A DNA stretch of 60,000 nucleotides from Adiantum capillus-veneris (GCA_014529385.2 CM043952.1:59379119-59439118); one strand, 5' to 3'. Counted from the stretch's first letter, positions 1 through 12,301 are shown. Numbers and translations are program-made. The notes: generated by a model not told the origin, from the sequence alone.

Positions 1-1043
<1,043 letters not shown>

Positions 1044-1460
1044 GCATTTTGGAAATTGAAAACGGCGTGATATTAAGCTGAGACACATTTTTCCAAGAGG
1101 AAATTTTAGAAAATTAGGCTAGTTTCTCTATTTTGGGGCGGAATTTCTCCTTTTCTCCTTGCCCTCAACCGGCATTTTGGAAATTGAAAACGGCGTGATA
1201 TTAAGCTGAGACACATTTTTTTCGAGCGCTGCGGGCTTGTATTGCCTTTATCAACGGGTGCAGAGCTCCCCGTTGGAAATTGAAAACGGCGTGATATTAA
1301 AAGCTGAGACACATTTTGGAAATTGAAAACGGCGTGATATTAAGCTGAGACAAATTTTTCCCGAGCGCTACCCCTGTGCCCTATGACAGCGTGATATTAA
1401 GCTGAGACAAATTTTTCCCGAGCGCTGCCCCAGTGCCCTGTGTTGCCTGTGCCAACGGGT
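1044..1460. repeat. Tandem fragments of the MITE 3' end
   Basis: The motif TTGGAAATTGAAAACGGCGTGATATTAAGCTGAGACACATTTTT, or parts of it, recurs about five times (near 1049, 1175, 1275, 1319 and 1388). The same motif forms the right end of the MITE copies at 2688-2883 and 3160-3374. This block is therefore a small tandem array built from truncated MITE ends. The following 220 bp up to the foldback hold a short (CT)n run at about 1639-1660 and no gene that I can see. Confidence 0.75.
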
Positions 1461-1679
1461 GCAGGGCTCCCCCGTACACACACACCCGGGGCAATCGCGC
1501 GTGCCATGGCAGATCACTCACGACCTTGAAGACTCAATTGTCAAATAGACTGACCATCGCGCGTGCCAGTGCACTGCCAGTTCTACCTTGAAGACTCAGC
1601 CATCACATAGTCGTAGTGCGCACTGGCTCCGTCTTTTGTCTCTCTCTCTCTCTCTCTCACACACACAGCACGTTGGCTG

Positions 1680-1852
1680 CAGGGCACAATCTCGCCGGAT
1701 GAACACCGGATGAAGCAAATGTCGACACGTGTCCGGGGGAGGGGCCGGAATCCCTTCCCCCATTATCTATTAGTATAGATAAAGGGGAAAAGGATTTCGG
1801 CCCCTCCCCCAGACACGTGGCATGAGCTGATGCAACCGGCCAGTGTGCCCTG
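1680..1852. mobile_element. Foldback / MITE-like inverted repeat
   Basis: Two arms of about 85 bp are inverted copies of each other. The ends are CAGGGCACA (left) and TGTGCCCTG (right). The inner part of each arm contains ACACGTG and a G-rich run, and the arms meet at a CTATTAGTATAG apex near 1788-1797. About 85-90% of the inner 45 positions pair by eye. The single strand would fold into one long hairpin. The size and terminal inverted repeats suit a non-autonomous DNA transposon, but I do not see a target-site duplication in the flanks. A hairpin small-RNA precursor is an alternative. Confidence 0.6.
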
Positions 1853-1920
1853 AAAGTCCGACGACTGCGCGAGATTGAGAGAGAGAAAAAGAGATTGTCC
1901 ACTGCGCGATACAGAGTCAA

Positions 1921-1922
1921 AA

Positions 1923-1958
<36 letters not shown>
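1921..1958. repeat. (GA)n microsatellite
   Basis: Almost pure GA repeat with one interruption. Flanking DNA from 1853 to 2280 shows no recognisable gene. Confidence 0.9.
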
Positions 1959-2283
1959 GCTTTGCCGCTTTGCCCTCAGTCAGTGATTCGCCATCTCTCC
2001 TGCACCCACTTGCTCCTGGCACTCGGTCCGCCCCTATCCTGCTGCATCATCTATTTCACCATCTCCTCCTTCCTCTCTGTGTTGTCTACTGAGTCCACAT
2101 TCCCATGAAACCCTCTGTTAACTGCTCATCGGTGGCCATTGTTGGGTCATACCCCCGTTTGTAGCCTTTCTTCTCTATGTAGACCCCCCTCCTCTTATGT
2201 CTGTATCTACTCGGCCCTTCCTCTCTCGCGAAATCACAGTCCCAACTCTGCGTACCCTCATTGATGCAATTCGACAAATCAAA

Positions 2284-2532
2284 ACAGAAAGATAGAAGGC
2301 GCCATCATGCATCGGTAACGTTTCCTTCATGTTTGACAGCGTCTTGGAGGATGCGGCACCCAGGCCATCAGCAATGGCAAGAAGGATGTCTCTCATCTGC
2401 TCGTGAAGCTCATTCAAGTCCAGTGCCGCTGTGATCGGTGTCAAACTTCTCAAAAACAGAGTCATAAAGTGCATTGATTTGAGCAGGCGTATGAGCAATG
2501 GGCACGCCAAATGAGCTCTCCAACAGGCGCAT
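2284..2532 (-). pseudogene. EF-hand calcium-binding protein fragment
   Basis: Read on the minus strand from the ATG at 2532, the first segment contains the EF-hand loop FEKFDTDHSGT, with calcium ligands at the expected D-x-D-x-S positions. The rest of the hand, LDLNELHEQMRDI followed by LLAIADGLG, continues in another frame, so there is a short indel right inside the loop. The E of LNEL would be the loop's last ligand. The pattern resembles small plant EF-hand proteins that carry an acidic loop followed by a helix ending in a Gly-Leu-Gly segment. That family assignment is from memory of the pattern. No second hand and no complete gene is visible. The fragment ends about 150 bp before a MITE. 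It is most likely a decayed gene fragment; a frame change at an unrecognised intron cannot be excluded. Confidence 0.55.
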
Positions 2533-2687
2533 TCTTTCAAATGTTATGCATAGCTCGACACGTGAAAGGGAACTGGTTGGCCTCCCCCCCTCTCTCTTCC
2601 TTTGCGCACCATGCGTCTCGCCGGCGAGTAAAGGCCTGGCATCACTATTGAGTTCCACGCTGCTGGCTTCGAGTCTCGAGATCACAA

Positions 2688-2883
2688 TAGTGTTCGGGCA
2701 AAATCATTTTTCCTTGAATTTGTCAAGAGAAAATTTTAAAGAATTAAGTGTATTTTTGGAGTTTTTACACTATTTTTCTATATTTTGGAGCAGAATTTCT
2801 CCTTATTCCCTTGCCCGCAATCGGCATTTTTGAAATTGAAAACGGCATGATATTACGCCGAGACACATTTTTCCCGAACACTG
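2688..2883 (+). mobile_element. hAT-like MITE, copy 1
   Basis: This 196-bp element has terminal inverted repeats TAGTGTTCGGG (left) and CCCGAACACTG (right). It is flanked by perfect 8-bp direct repeats GATCACAA at 2680-2687 and 2884-2891. An 8-bp target-site duplication and YAGTG ends fit the hAT superfamily. It has no coding capacity. Its interior carries the ACACTATTTTTCTATATTTTGG and GAAATTGAAAA segments shared with the other copies. Confidence 0.85.
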
Positions 2884-3159
2884 GATCACAACTGAAGAGA
2901 GCATGCAGCAGTAGTACGGCTACCAGCAAGCAGCTTTACTTGCTTTAAGAGTAAGCGAAAGAGCTCGATTTGGATTCTGTAAAGCACTCTATCTAGCTCT
3001 AAATTATAAGCTTGACATATACTCAAACACCATGAAAAAGACCAAGCCTACATTGCTTTAAGCCTCCAGTCGGCTTCACACCTCTAGGCTCTTACATGTA
3101 TGGAGCATGTACACACTCTAGGACTTTCGTAGAGTAGAGACTTTTCAAGGGCAGAACCA

Positions 3160-3374
3160 TTGCTGGGAAAAAATCTTTTTTCAAAACATACAAAATTCCG
3201 TTCTTTGTATTTGCCGAGGGGAAATTTTAGAAAACTAAGTTGTCTTTTAGGTTTTTACACTATTTTTCTCTATTTTGGGGCGAAATTCCTCCTTTTCACC
3301 TTGCCCTGACTTTCATTTTTGAAATTGAAAATGGCATGATATTAAGTTGAGACACATTTTTCTCGAATATTGGG
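3160..3374 (+). mobile_element. hAT-like MITE, copy 2
   Basis: Same interior as the 2688-2883 copy, with eroded ends (TTGCTGGG.. and ..CGAATATTGGG). The flanks AGAACCA (3153-3159) and AGAACCA (3376-3382) look like the surviving target-site duplication, extended by one mismatched base. It sits directly upstream of PPR-derived sequence. Confidence 0.65.
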
Positions 3375-3383
3375 TAGAACCAG

Positions 3384-4600
3384 TTAGGTGTGGAGCTCCC
3401 TCTAATCCAGGATGTCGTACCTTGGAATGCATTGATTGCAGCATATGCCCAAGAGGGAAGCTGTGGGTTGTTCTTAGCAAATCTGGAGCAAGTAGATGCA
3501 GTCACCTCTGCTTGCAGGCATGTGGAATTACGAAAGAGACTAAAAGACATGGTTGGGAATGTATTGGTCGACATGTAAGCAAAAAGTGGCGTACTTAGGA
3601 GCCTTACATCCAGAATGTCGTCTCCTAAATTGCAAGCTTGCGGCACAAGCACAAGAGGGGCAAGGCAAGGAGGCTTTGGATTTTTACACTATTTTTCTCT
3701 ATTTTGGGATGGAATTTCTCCTTTTCACCTTGCCCTAACTAGCATTTTTGAAATTGAAAATGGCCTCATATTAATTTGAGACACATTTTTCATGAGAATT
3801 GGGCAGCACCAGTCAGGTGTGGTGCTCCCTCTAATCCAGGATATCGTACCTTGGAATGCATTGATTGCAGCATATGCCCAAGAGGGAAGCTGTAGGTTGT
3901 TCTTAGCGAATCTGGAGCAAGTAGATGCAGTCACCTCTGCTTACAGGCATGTGGAATTACGGAAGAGACTAAAAGAATTCCGGAAGATACTAAAAGATGT
4001 GCTTGTAAATGTCTTGGTCGACATGTAAGCAAAAAGTAGTGTACTTAGGAGCCTTACATCCAGTCCTAAATTGCATTGATTGCGGCATAAGCACAAGAGG
4101 GGCAAGATGAGGAGGCTTTGGGTTGTCTTTAGCATATACAAAGTGAGGGCATCCCTCGAGATGCAATCACCTTCACCTATGCTTGAGAACTCCCTATCCG
4201 GAGCATTGTCCCTTGGAACGCATTGATTATGGCATATGCACGAGAGGGTAGGGTGAGGAAGCTAGGAGTTGTTTCTAGAGGCGTGGAGCGAGAGCATCCC
4301 TTAATATGCAATTACCTATGCTCAGGGAGCTCACTATCAAAAACATCATCCCTTGGAACTGATTGATTGTGGCATATGTCCAAGAGGGCCAAGACTAGGA
4401 AGTTATGCGTCGTGGGTTGTTCTTAGCGAATCCGGAGCAAGTGGATGCAGTCACGTCCTCTCCGGGCATGTGGAATTATGCAATATGCTAAAAGAATCCC
4501 GATGATACTGTTAGTCAGGCGCTGTTGAAAAAGGACATGCTTGGGAATGTCTTGGTCGACATGTAAGAAAAATTGTTGTACTTAGGAGCCTTAAGTCTGG
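3384..4600 (+). pseudogene. Degenerate PPR-protein fragments in tandem
   Basis: Several frames encode broken pentatricopeptide motifs. At 3411-3560 there is a segment reading VVPWNALIAAYAQEG, then a helix with DAVT and ACRHVEL, then NVLVDM, the usual start of a VDMYAKC motif. Nearly the same series recurs at 3838-4026, and more diverged copies lie near 4200 and 4340-4570. The second unit is preceded by a truncated MITE end (3677-3804), as the first is by MITE copy 2, so MITE and PPR segment were duplicated together. Many stops and frame changes exclude function. PPR proteins are organellar RNA-binding proteins; these are fragments without a targeting peptide or full repeat run. Confidence 0.7.
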
Positions 4601-4784
4601 AATGTAAGCGGGTTTTTTCCTTTTTCTCTTCCTCTCAAAAAGAATTTTCAAATTTCAAAGCGACACAATTGTAAAGCACAGTTTCCCTGAATACTGGTGA
4701 GCAGCCTTTGGCAACTAGGCAAAACCGTAGGCTTCATGCAATTGAGGGGCTGACTGAGGAACAATGCACAGAGAGACAGAGCTC

Positions 4785-4785
<1 letters not shown>

Positions 4786-4829
<44 letters not shown>
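4786..4829. repeat. (GA)n microsatellite
   Basis: Pure GA repeat. The surrounding DNA (4600-5260) holds only a decayed MITE-like end near 4625-4702 and no gene that I can recognise. Confidence 0.95.
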
Positions 4830-4830
<1 letters not shown>

Positions 4831-5199
4831 AAGGGGTTTGAGTGTAAAAGGGGCCATGCCACCGCCGAAGGCGGCGCCATTTTACTAGTTCTTCCTAAAA
4901 GTTAACTTTTAATAAAAGAGACAAAATGTGTATAGGAAGCTGCACGTGGACCTTCCCTTTTGGGCTTTCCTTTTTTCTTTTGAGCCCCAAGCCAAAGGAT
5001 CTCTTTAGATTCCGTCTAATTGAACGTTGGCAGTACTTAAATTGCAAGAATGAGGCTTAGTGCTCTTCTAATATAATCTACCTCGCCCTTATGGTAAAAA
5101 TGAGGCTTAGTTATAACTTCTTTTGTTTTTGAAAGCCATTTGAAAGGTAGCTCTACTTTGTATTTTGAAGGCCATAAAGAACTTTCCGCCACATGTCGC

Positions 5200-5263
5200 C
5201 CAATGAACCTCCCTTAGCAGGCTTGCCCAGACCTTCCATGTCGTAAATGACCTTTGATCTTGA

Positions 5264-5322
<59 letters not shown>

Positions 5323-5420
5323 ATGTGCCATTCATGGAGGTGTTGGATCATTGTAGGAAGGCTTTCCACATTTCCATTGAAATGCAATGATCTTGATGAT
5401 TGAACCATGGGAGTCCAACA

Positions 5421-5500
<80 letters not shown>

Positions 5501-5639
5501 ATGTGCCATTTGCTGAGGTGTTGGATCATTGTAGGGAGGCCTTCCACATTTGCATTGCATTAATGAAGTGCAACGATCTTGATGATTCAGCCATGGGAGT
5601 CCAACAAATTGTTGTGGATGTCTTGCATGCATTGTGCGA

Positions 5640-5695
<56 letters not shown>

Positions 5696-5716
5696 TATTG
5701 TGGATGTCTTGCATGC

Positions 5717-5799
<83 letters not shown>

Positions 5800-5851
5800 T
5801 TTTTGCTTGCAAGCTTTTTGTGTAGGTGAGTGTGAGGAGAAATAGAGTGGT

Positions 5852-5929
<78 letters not shown>

Positions 5930-5988
5930 ACCATTTGCTACTACAACCTATGTAAGTGAGTGAGTGAGTGTGTTTGTGTGTTTCTCAA

Positions 5989-6019
<31 letters not shown>

Positions 6020-6024
6020 GGGCT
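5200..6024. repeat. Array of (GT)n(GA)n cassettes in a longer tandem unit
   Basis: Five compound tracts, each (GT)n followed directly by (GA)n on this strand, lie at about 5265-5318, 5421-5497, 5638-5692, 5719-5797 and 5856-5928. A GA-only tract follows at about 5988-6020. Between the first three tracts a conserved unit recurs, with GTGTTGGATCATTGTAGG, then CTTTCCACATTT or CTTCCACATTT, then ATCTTGATGATT and CATGGGAGTCCAACAAA. A shorter piece, TTGTGGATGTCTTGCATGCATTGTG, is also duplicated (5612 and 5698). The array therefore grew by duplication of cassette plus spacer. Confidence 0.9.
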
Positions 6025-7090
6025 TTCACATCGAAACTAGAGAGAGGAGAGAGGGAGAATAAACATTGATCTTATGATCAAGAATTGGCGATATTTGCAA
6101 TCGAGAATTGAAATTCGACAATCGACACCTACGAAATCAAGAATTGACGTAATCAAGAAAGTTTGATGCAGTGAATTCAACGAAGAAGGTGTTCACTCCC
6201 AAGGCAGGAGTGGATCTCAACTCCGACAAGTCTCGGCTATTTTTAAAAGTTTTTACGCTAAGATTTTTGTGAGCTTTGCAGGTGATTTTACTTTTGGATT
6301 GACTTAATATTTAGAGGTGAATCTCAAAATTCATAGGTGGGATTGCACTAAACCTAGGTTTTTGCAGCGCTTAAAGGCAAATTAAAATTTTTGAGGCACA
6401 TCTCAAAATTTTTTAGGAGGTGTTACAATAAATCGAGTTGAGGCGCGATGTTTTCTCCCAAAAACTTGGAAAATTTAAATATGAGAGATTTGAGGGGTAA
6501 CTTTATTATATATGACAACGTTTACACTCTATTTTTGTAGGTTTACTCACCTCCAAATTTAGAATTTAGAGATAATCTCAAATTTTGTAGGTGGGATTAT
6601 ACTAGACCTAGGATGTTTTTGAGCATTTGGCTAAACTATGTTTTTTTGGGAAAAAAACAAAGTAGAGACAAATTTACTAAGCTTGAAGGTTTTTGCCTTA
6701 GGTTCTCTAAACTTTGTAGTTTCTTTGAACTTTGGAGAAATGTACTTTTTATGTTTTTAATTCACTACAACTCACTTTGTTGAATGAGTGTTGCTAAAAA
6801 TAAAACTTTTTAAAAAAGTAGAGGTAAATCTCAAAATTTGTAGGTGAAATTATACTAAACCTAGGTTTTTCTTTCCAATTGTTGCGGCCTCCATACATTG
6901 TCTTCTAGTTGATTTGCATAGTCCATTGGATCAACGCCAAATTTGAGGTGTTGAGTCTCTACTGGATTATTCTCCTTGCTGTAGACATATTCAAAAGCCT
7001 TCAAAAATTGCATGAAACAGTCTAGATTCTACGCAACTCCATCCTTTGTGGATGACTTGCAATATAAAAATTGTATGCTTGACAAGCTAT
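6025..7090. repeat. Intergenic DNA with a dispersed ~45-bp motif
   Basis: I see no gene here. A motif reading roughly AATCTCAAAATTTGTAGGTG then GGATTATACTAAACCTAGG occurs four times (about 6313, 6394, 6567 and 6823). It occurs once more in reverse orientation near 34953-35000. It may be part of a larger dispersed element whose ends I cannot define. Confidence 0.5.
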
Positions 7091-7098
7091 TTTCAATC

Positions 7099-7404
<306 letters not shown>

Positions 7405-7408
<4 letters not shown>

Positions 7409-9359
7409 CTTGCCAACCTCGTAGCTCACAAAAAATGACCCCAAAGTATGTCACCAACCAAAACCTGTCTTAGTCCAACCAACTGAGGGTTGTTGGAAGC
7501 TCGTCTATTGGAAAGCCATGGTTTTGATAGCATAGCGCAACAATAGCAAGTTGGTAGAAATCTAGTACATTGCAAGTGGAGCTAGTGCTTTGTGTTGTAC
7601 GTAGTGCGAGAGTCCTCCCGTTGTTGTAGAGTGCTCTAAAAAAGAGATTCTTTATTGTGCTCCTTGCTCAGCATTTCTTCACAGCAAGCTAAGAGAGCTC
7701 GTCGCCACCAGCATGTAAAATATGTGTTGAATACGAGGATGCAGACGCTGGGGTGAAATGTGTGTAGTGCTAGGGAAAAAAGAATGTGTTCGAAAATGTT
7801 TAGGGTTATATACGTGACGGCCATTGCAAGGTATATGTATGTGTAGGTTTAGGTTTATAATTATTTAAAATAGGTATATATATGATCCGTTTGCACATGT
7901 TAGCTTGCAAACACTATCAGAGGAAAATTCCAGAACCTCTAGCATTGCCGCGGATTAACAAAAGAAAATAGAAAGATAAAATATTGCATGTGCAGAAATA
8001 ACAATAGCAAAGGATGCGACAGTGGTTTAACAACAATATACACGATTATAGGAGTGGTAATATAGTCGCAATTATTATCGTGAATATTACTCCGTATATT
8101 ACCACAAATATTACCTCGCATATTATCGCGTATATTACATCCATACAAATTTTCAAAAATAAAGATGCTCATTTGGTCCATCCAATTTGGATGACCCAGA
8201 TGAGCATTGTTGACCTACAAAAATTTATCTGGTCTATGATTGTCTTCTTCAAGCACATAGTTCACATCAGCAAATATTGGTTGCTTCTTCTTAATACTCT
8301 TCTCTCACAAGGGAGATCTATTTATTTTAGGGGGTTCGTATACTCATCTTTGACATTGAAGAGTGAGTCAAATCAACCAGTGATTTGGAAGCTAATGTAG
8401 TTGATGATTGACTGAAGAATCTTTGTGCATGATTATTAATTCTAGTACTAGGAGCACACCCATAACCTTTAAGATAAGCATCGTATTTGAAACTTTAAGC
8501 ATTACCATTTCCATTGCCATGTTTGTGCTGGCACCCATTTGGCATTCTCAATGATTATGCATTCTGCTCATTATGACATCTATGATAGGTAGATATAGAT
8601 AGACAAATAGATTTAATTATCATCCATGAAGGTCAGATATGACCTATGGGACCGAAAACAAAACATTACAAAGTTCCTTCTGAATAAAGGTTTTGTTGAA
8701 TCTCGGAGGCTCCACCTAAAAATATGTAAGTGTAGCACGTAAGCTCACCCAGAGGGGTTTTATATACCAAAGAGTTACACAATTACATATACAAGAGGGG
8801 TTGAAAATGGAAAATTGAAAAAAAGTTACAGGTTTATGAAGGAAGATGGGTCTTTTGTGTGTATAGGGGTTTTAAAAATACCTCTTGAATGCACATGCTA
8901 TAGGTATTTTTGAAAGGTGGACCAAACCGGGTGTTGGATACATCTCAATTAAGGAGTAAGGATCTAGCGAGGTGTGATAAAGGGAAAATAAGATGAAATG
9001 AACAAAAATTGAGAAGGGGTGGGTGAGGGGAGAGCCGGTTTGGGAGTTCAAAACTCCTGGACAATGGCTTTACCTTCTCGATAAACTGACCATTTCCCTA
9101 TTGTGTGCGATTCTCACATCTTTTGGAGTCCTTCCTTCTTCTGTTTGAGTTAGGCGGGTGTTAGGTCTTCTGCAAACCAAAACTTGGTGTCCTTGAGAAG
9201 CCGCAATTGTTCAAGGAGTTTGATTTGATCTACCTTGGTCTTGAAAGTGAGAGTGCATGGTTGGTGTGATGTTCGTGTGTAAGAGAGGTGACTGTGGCTG
9301 ACCCAATTGTACCATGTGGGATGTTGTTTAGATGTGAGCAAAGGAATCATGGAACATTG
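7405..9359. other. Intergenic region, no gene recognised
   Basis: I see no convincing coding region. A segment at about 7628-7810 (TCTTCACAGCAAG.., GAGAGCTCG.., CGAGGATGCAG..) is a diverged copy of 13655-13835, so it belongs to a dispersed repeat. At 8069-8138 short ATATTAC-containing units recur every 14-17 bases. The remainder is AT-rich and unassigned. Confidence 0.5.
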
Positions 9360-9840
9360 AAGGTGATATCCTCTTGGAATTGTTGTTCATGTAGTGTGGA
9401 CACTACACGATCTTCAACCTTATTGAAGATGATATCTTGCACTTCGGTTTTGACCTCCTTTGTGAGGGTGGTATCTACTTCCACCTTTGTGTTATTGATC
9501 TTGAGGTTACCCTTCCGTTTCTAGTCACTTGGAAGCCCGCCGATGCAAACATTGAGGGCAATATCCTCTTGGCATTTTCCTTCACGTAGCATGGACACTA
9601 CACAGTCTTCAACGTTACGAACGATGATATCCTTCACTTTGGTTTTGACCTCCTTTGTGAAGGTGGTCTCTACTTCCACCTTTGTGTTATTGAGCTTGAT
9701 TTCCATAAGTTCCATCTCTTCCTTTTTGTGGTGAGTCGAGCCTTGATGGAAACAAGTCTATGCTTCAGCTCCTCATTCTCTTTGTGAAGCTTCTTGACTT
9801 CATTTTGAAGACCTGTGTGTTATGCTGTTTGTCTTTGGGG
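9360..9840 (-). pseudogene. Coiled-coil protein fragment with an internal duplication
   Basis: On the minus strand a charged, heptad-like segment (QNEVKKLHKENEELKHRL) leads, after a frame change near AAAAAGG, into a repeated unit. The repeat core reads NNTKVEVETTFTKEVKTKV then DIIVRNVEDCVVS in one copy (9521-9700). In the other (9345-9505) it reads NNTKVEVDTTLTKEVKTEV then DIIFNKVEDRVVS. The two units are about 195 bp apart and separated by a stop. Glu/Lys-rich coiled coils of this kind occur in retrotransposon Gag proteins and in many host proteins; I cannot decide which from this fragment. I found no zinc knuckle or polymerase next to it. Confidence 0.45.
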
Positions 9841-10240
9841 GTTTGCCATGACCCCGCAGAATGTAGACTTGCCTTGAGATGAGTCTCAAGTGTCCATGAT
9901 AGGCACAAGCTTCCTATGAAGAGACTCAAAGCATCACTGCTAGAGAGTCTCTAGCAACTCAAATAGAGTTAAAGTCGGTGCTCAAGACGAGTCTGAGAGT
10001 TGCTGCTCGGACAAAGTCGAGGTTGGGCTAGTACAACAAAGTCGGGATTGTGGGTAGCTTTGACGAAGTCAAAATCATGTGAATGATTAGATGTGTGGGC
10101 AATCCGGTGTTTGGGAGGGCAAGGTTTTGTTAACGCTTGCCACAAGGTAGCCCCTTGCCCATAGGGGTAGACCGAGGACGATGCAAGAAAGATAAGTTTA
10201 GGTTTGCAATGTTGTAGAGAGAAAGAGAGAGGGTGTAGAG
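9841..10240. other. Intergenic, nothing recognised
   Basis: No coding sequence, RNA gene or repeat with defined ends could be supported here. Confidence 0.4.
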
Positions 10241-10650
10241 AGAGGTAGATAAAATATTACTAGCCATCTATCTACCTCTTTTTCTACACTAATCTCTACC
10301 TAATCTACACACCTAGACAGAGAGGTACTCTACCCACACCTCTCTCTAAACCCTAATCTCTTCCTAAATCCCAACCTTATCTGTCTACCCTCGACTTAAT
10401 CTCTATCTACACTCTCTATGTATTCTCTCTCTTTACCTAATCTACTAAACTCTAAACCCTCTCTATCTACTCTATCCACATCTCTCGCTACACCCTAATC
10501 TCTTCCTAAATTCTAATCTTATCTATCTACTCTCTACCTAATCTCTATATCTACCCTCTCTCTACCTACCTAAACTCTAAACTCTAAATCTTATCTATCT
10601 ACTCTCTACCTAATCTCTATAACTACCTACCTCACTATTGATCTACTGGT
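10241..10650. repeat. Pyrimidine-rich degenerate minisatellite
   Basis: Short variants of CTCTACCTAATCT, ATCTATCTACTCT and CTAAACCCTAATCTCTTCC alternate for about 400 bp. A few CCCTAA-like words occur, but they are not arranged as a telomeric array. Confidence 0.8.
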
Positions 10651-10656
10651 TGGTTT

Positions 10657-11250
10657 ATGCTTGATGAGCGTAGTGGTCAAGTGATCTCTCAGTTTTCACG
10701 CATATGCATTGACATGATGTGTGACAAAATCGAGTCTACAGTCACGGATCATGAGAGACGGAGGTCTCGATCTTGCCGATACTTGGGTTGTTGGAATTGT
10801 GGTCACACAGTGCATATTAGGCGTCGTTGTTTTAGATGCATGAGACAACAATTGAGATGTATGTGAAATGCAGACACTGCTTTGAGACATGTTAGAGAGG
10901 TAGTTCCAGTGGCAGTCTATGCCAGTGAACAGTGATGTCATGCTTGCCTCTCTTGCAGATTTGTCCATGGATAGCACACTTTCTCCACAGTGGCTACTAG
11001 ATAGCGATGTTGCTTTCCATCTCACACAACATCGTGATTGATTTAGCACTTTTTCTAGTTGGAGACTTGATTGTGTGCACTTGACTGATGGTTTGGCGTT
11101 TGACATAGAGGTTGCAAGAGAGGTTTTTTTATCTTTTCCCAATGGTGTGTCATACACGCTATGGCATGTGCGCTATGTTCCTCGACTGAGACAGAGCTTG
11201 ATCTCAGTGAGACAGTTGGCAGCTTTTGGTTGTCAGGTACTTCTTAGAGA
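10657..11250 (+). pseudogene. Ty1/copia gag zinc knuckle and protease remnant
   Basis: The first frame (from 10657) holds the CCHC zinc knuckle CWNCGHTVHIRRRC, which matches C-x2-C-x4-H-x4-C of copia Gag. Further on, around 10995-11220, the sequence reads WLLDSDVAFHLT, then HRD, FSTF, then VRYVPRLRQSLISVRQL. This is the copia aspartic protease region: the usual active-site D-S-G-A has become D-S-D-V, and a Trp codon in the HRDWF segment is now TGA. It is followed by a pre-integrase-like stretch near 11271-11350 (GSLLIARGARNG and VSEVRDGIVS). Stops and frame changes show that this copy is dead. Confidence 0.75.
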
Positions 11251-11259
11251 GTAGTCTTT

Positions 11260-12081
11260 CCATATGTATTGTGGTTCATTACTGATTGCCAGAGGAGCCC
11301 GCAACGGCCTAGTAAATCCTATGCATGTGTCTGAGGTTCGAGATGGCATAGTCTCATTTTGTTGCTGGAATGCTTTGAGCAAGAGACAAGACGTGTCTCT
11401 TTTGCTAGTGATCTTCATCATGCTAAGGAGATAGAGGATTTGACTGTGCAGGATGTGCCAGTAGACTATAGAGACAGAGATAGAGCGATAGTGCTCTAGT
11501 GACACACAACAGGTGTTGTCAGACTTTGTACGGGTAGAGGTAGAGCAGGTCTGCTCCATAGAGGCACATGCAGAGATGAGAGATCTGGAGTTTTTTTATA
11601 TGCTCATGTTACTAGGATGCACAATTTTGCCTATGGGTGAGAGGGACATAGCTTCCCCAGTGTCGGTGTTGACACATCCATATGCGATGGGTAGTTTTGA
11701 TGATGCAATGATTGCAGATTGCACAAAGGAGGTGAGTACAGCCACGTTTGCATAGATTTTGTCAGCGTTCGGGCGTCTCATGTTCGACTTGTTTTTGTCG
11801 AGGACCGATTTAGGAGCTACAGTGGGAGCATTTGCAGTAGCCGTACGGTGGCTGACACTAGCATGACACTTTGTGGAGCTTTGTAGACCATAGAGTTGTT
11901 TGCGGGATTTACACGCACGCTCTAGTGTGGGTACACACACTAGCCTACCACCAGAGGCGATAAGACTGTGTGTAGATCGACAGAGTGACCCAGTTGGTGT
12001 AGGTTGAGAAAGTCTCTCACTAGTTTCTTGTACATACTAGTAGTTTATCTAGTAGGCCTCACTTATCCGCACATCGCCTTT
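11260..12081 (+). pseudogene. Collapsed interior of the copia remnant
   Basis: Between the protease / pre-integrase remnant and the polypurine tract there are only about 800 bp, whereas integrase, reverse transcriptase and RNase H together need about 3 kb. I recognise no integrase or reverse transcriptase motif in either strand. The open frame on the opposite strand at 11596-11940 resembles nothing I know. The internal region has been mostly deleted or is too decayed to read. Confidence 0.5.
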
Positions 12082-12091
12082 AAGTGGGAGA
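12082..12091 (+). promoter_or_regulatory. Polypurine tract of the copia element
   Basis: AAGTGGGAGA is followed two bases later by TGTT. AAGTGGGAGATTGTT is the well-known polypurine-tract/LTR junction of plant Ty1/copia elements, so it fixes the start of the 3' LTR and the plus orientation. Confidence 0.85.
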
Positions 12092-12092
12092 T

Positions 12093-12243
12093 TGTTCGGG
12101 TAAACACGCTCCGTCTTCTGCGCGCTCGGACATCCAGTGTCCAGCCGCCCTCCCACATGTGTACATACCCTTATTATTCACTACATATGAAAATAAGGAG
12201 CTCCTCATCATTACTTCTTGAGGCTGCTCCACCCATATCCTGT

Positions 12244-12301
<58 letters not shown>

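Noticed and set aside
10241-10650. CCCTAA-containing DNA as interstitial telomere
   Set aside because: The CCCTAA words are isolated among other pyrimidine motifs, not in tandem.
11596-11940. 114-codon minus-strand ORF inside the copia remnant
   Set aside because: Opposite strand to the element and no recognisable domain; likely chance.
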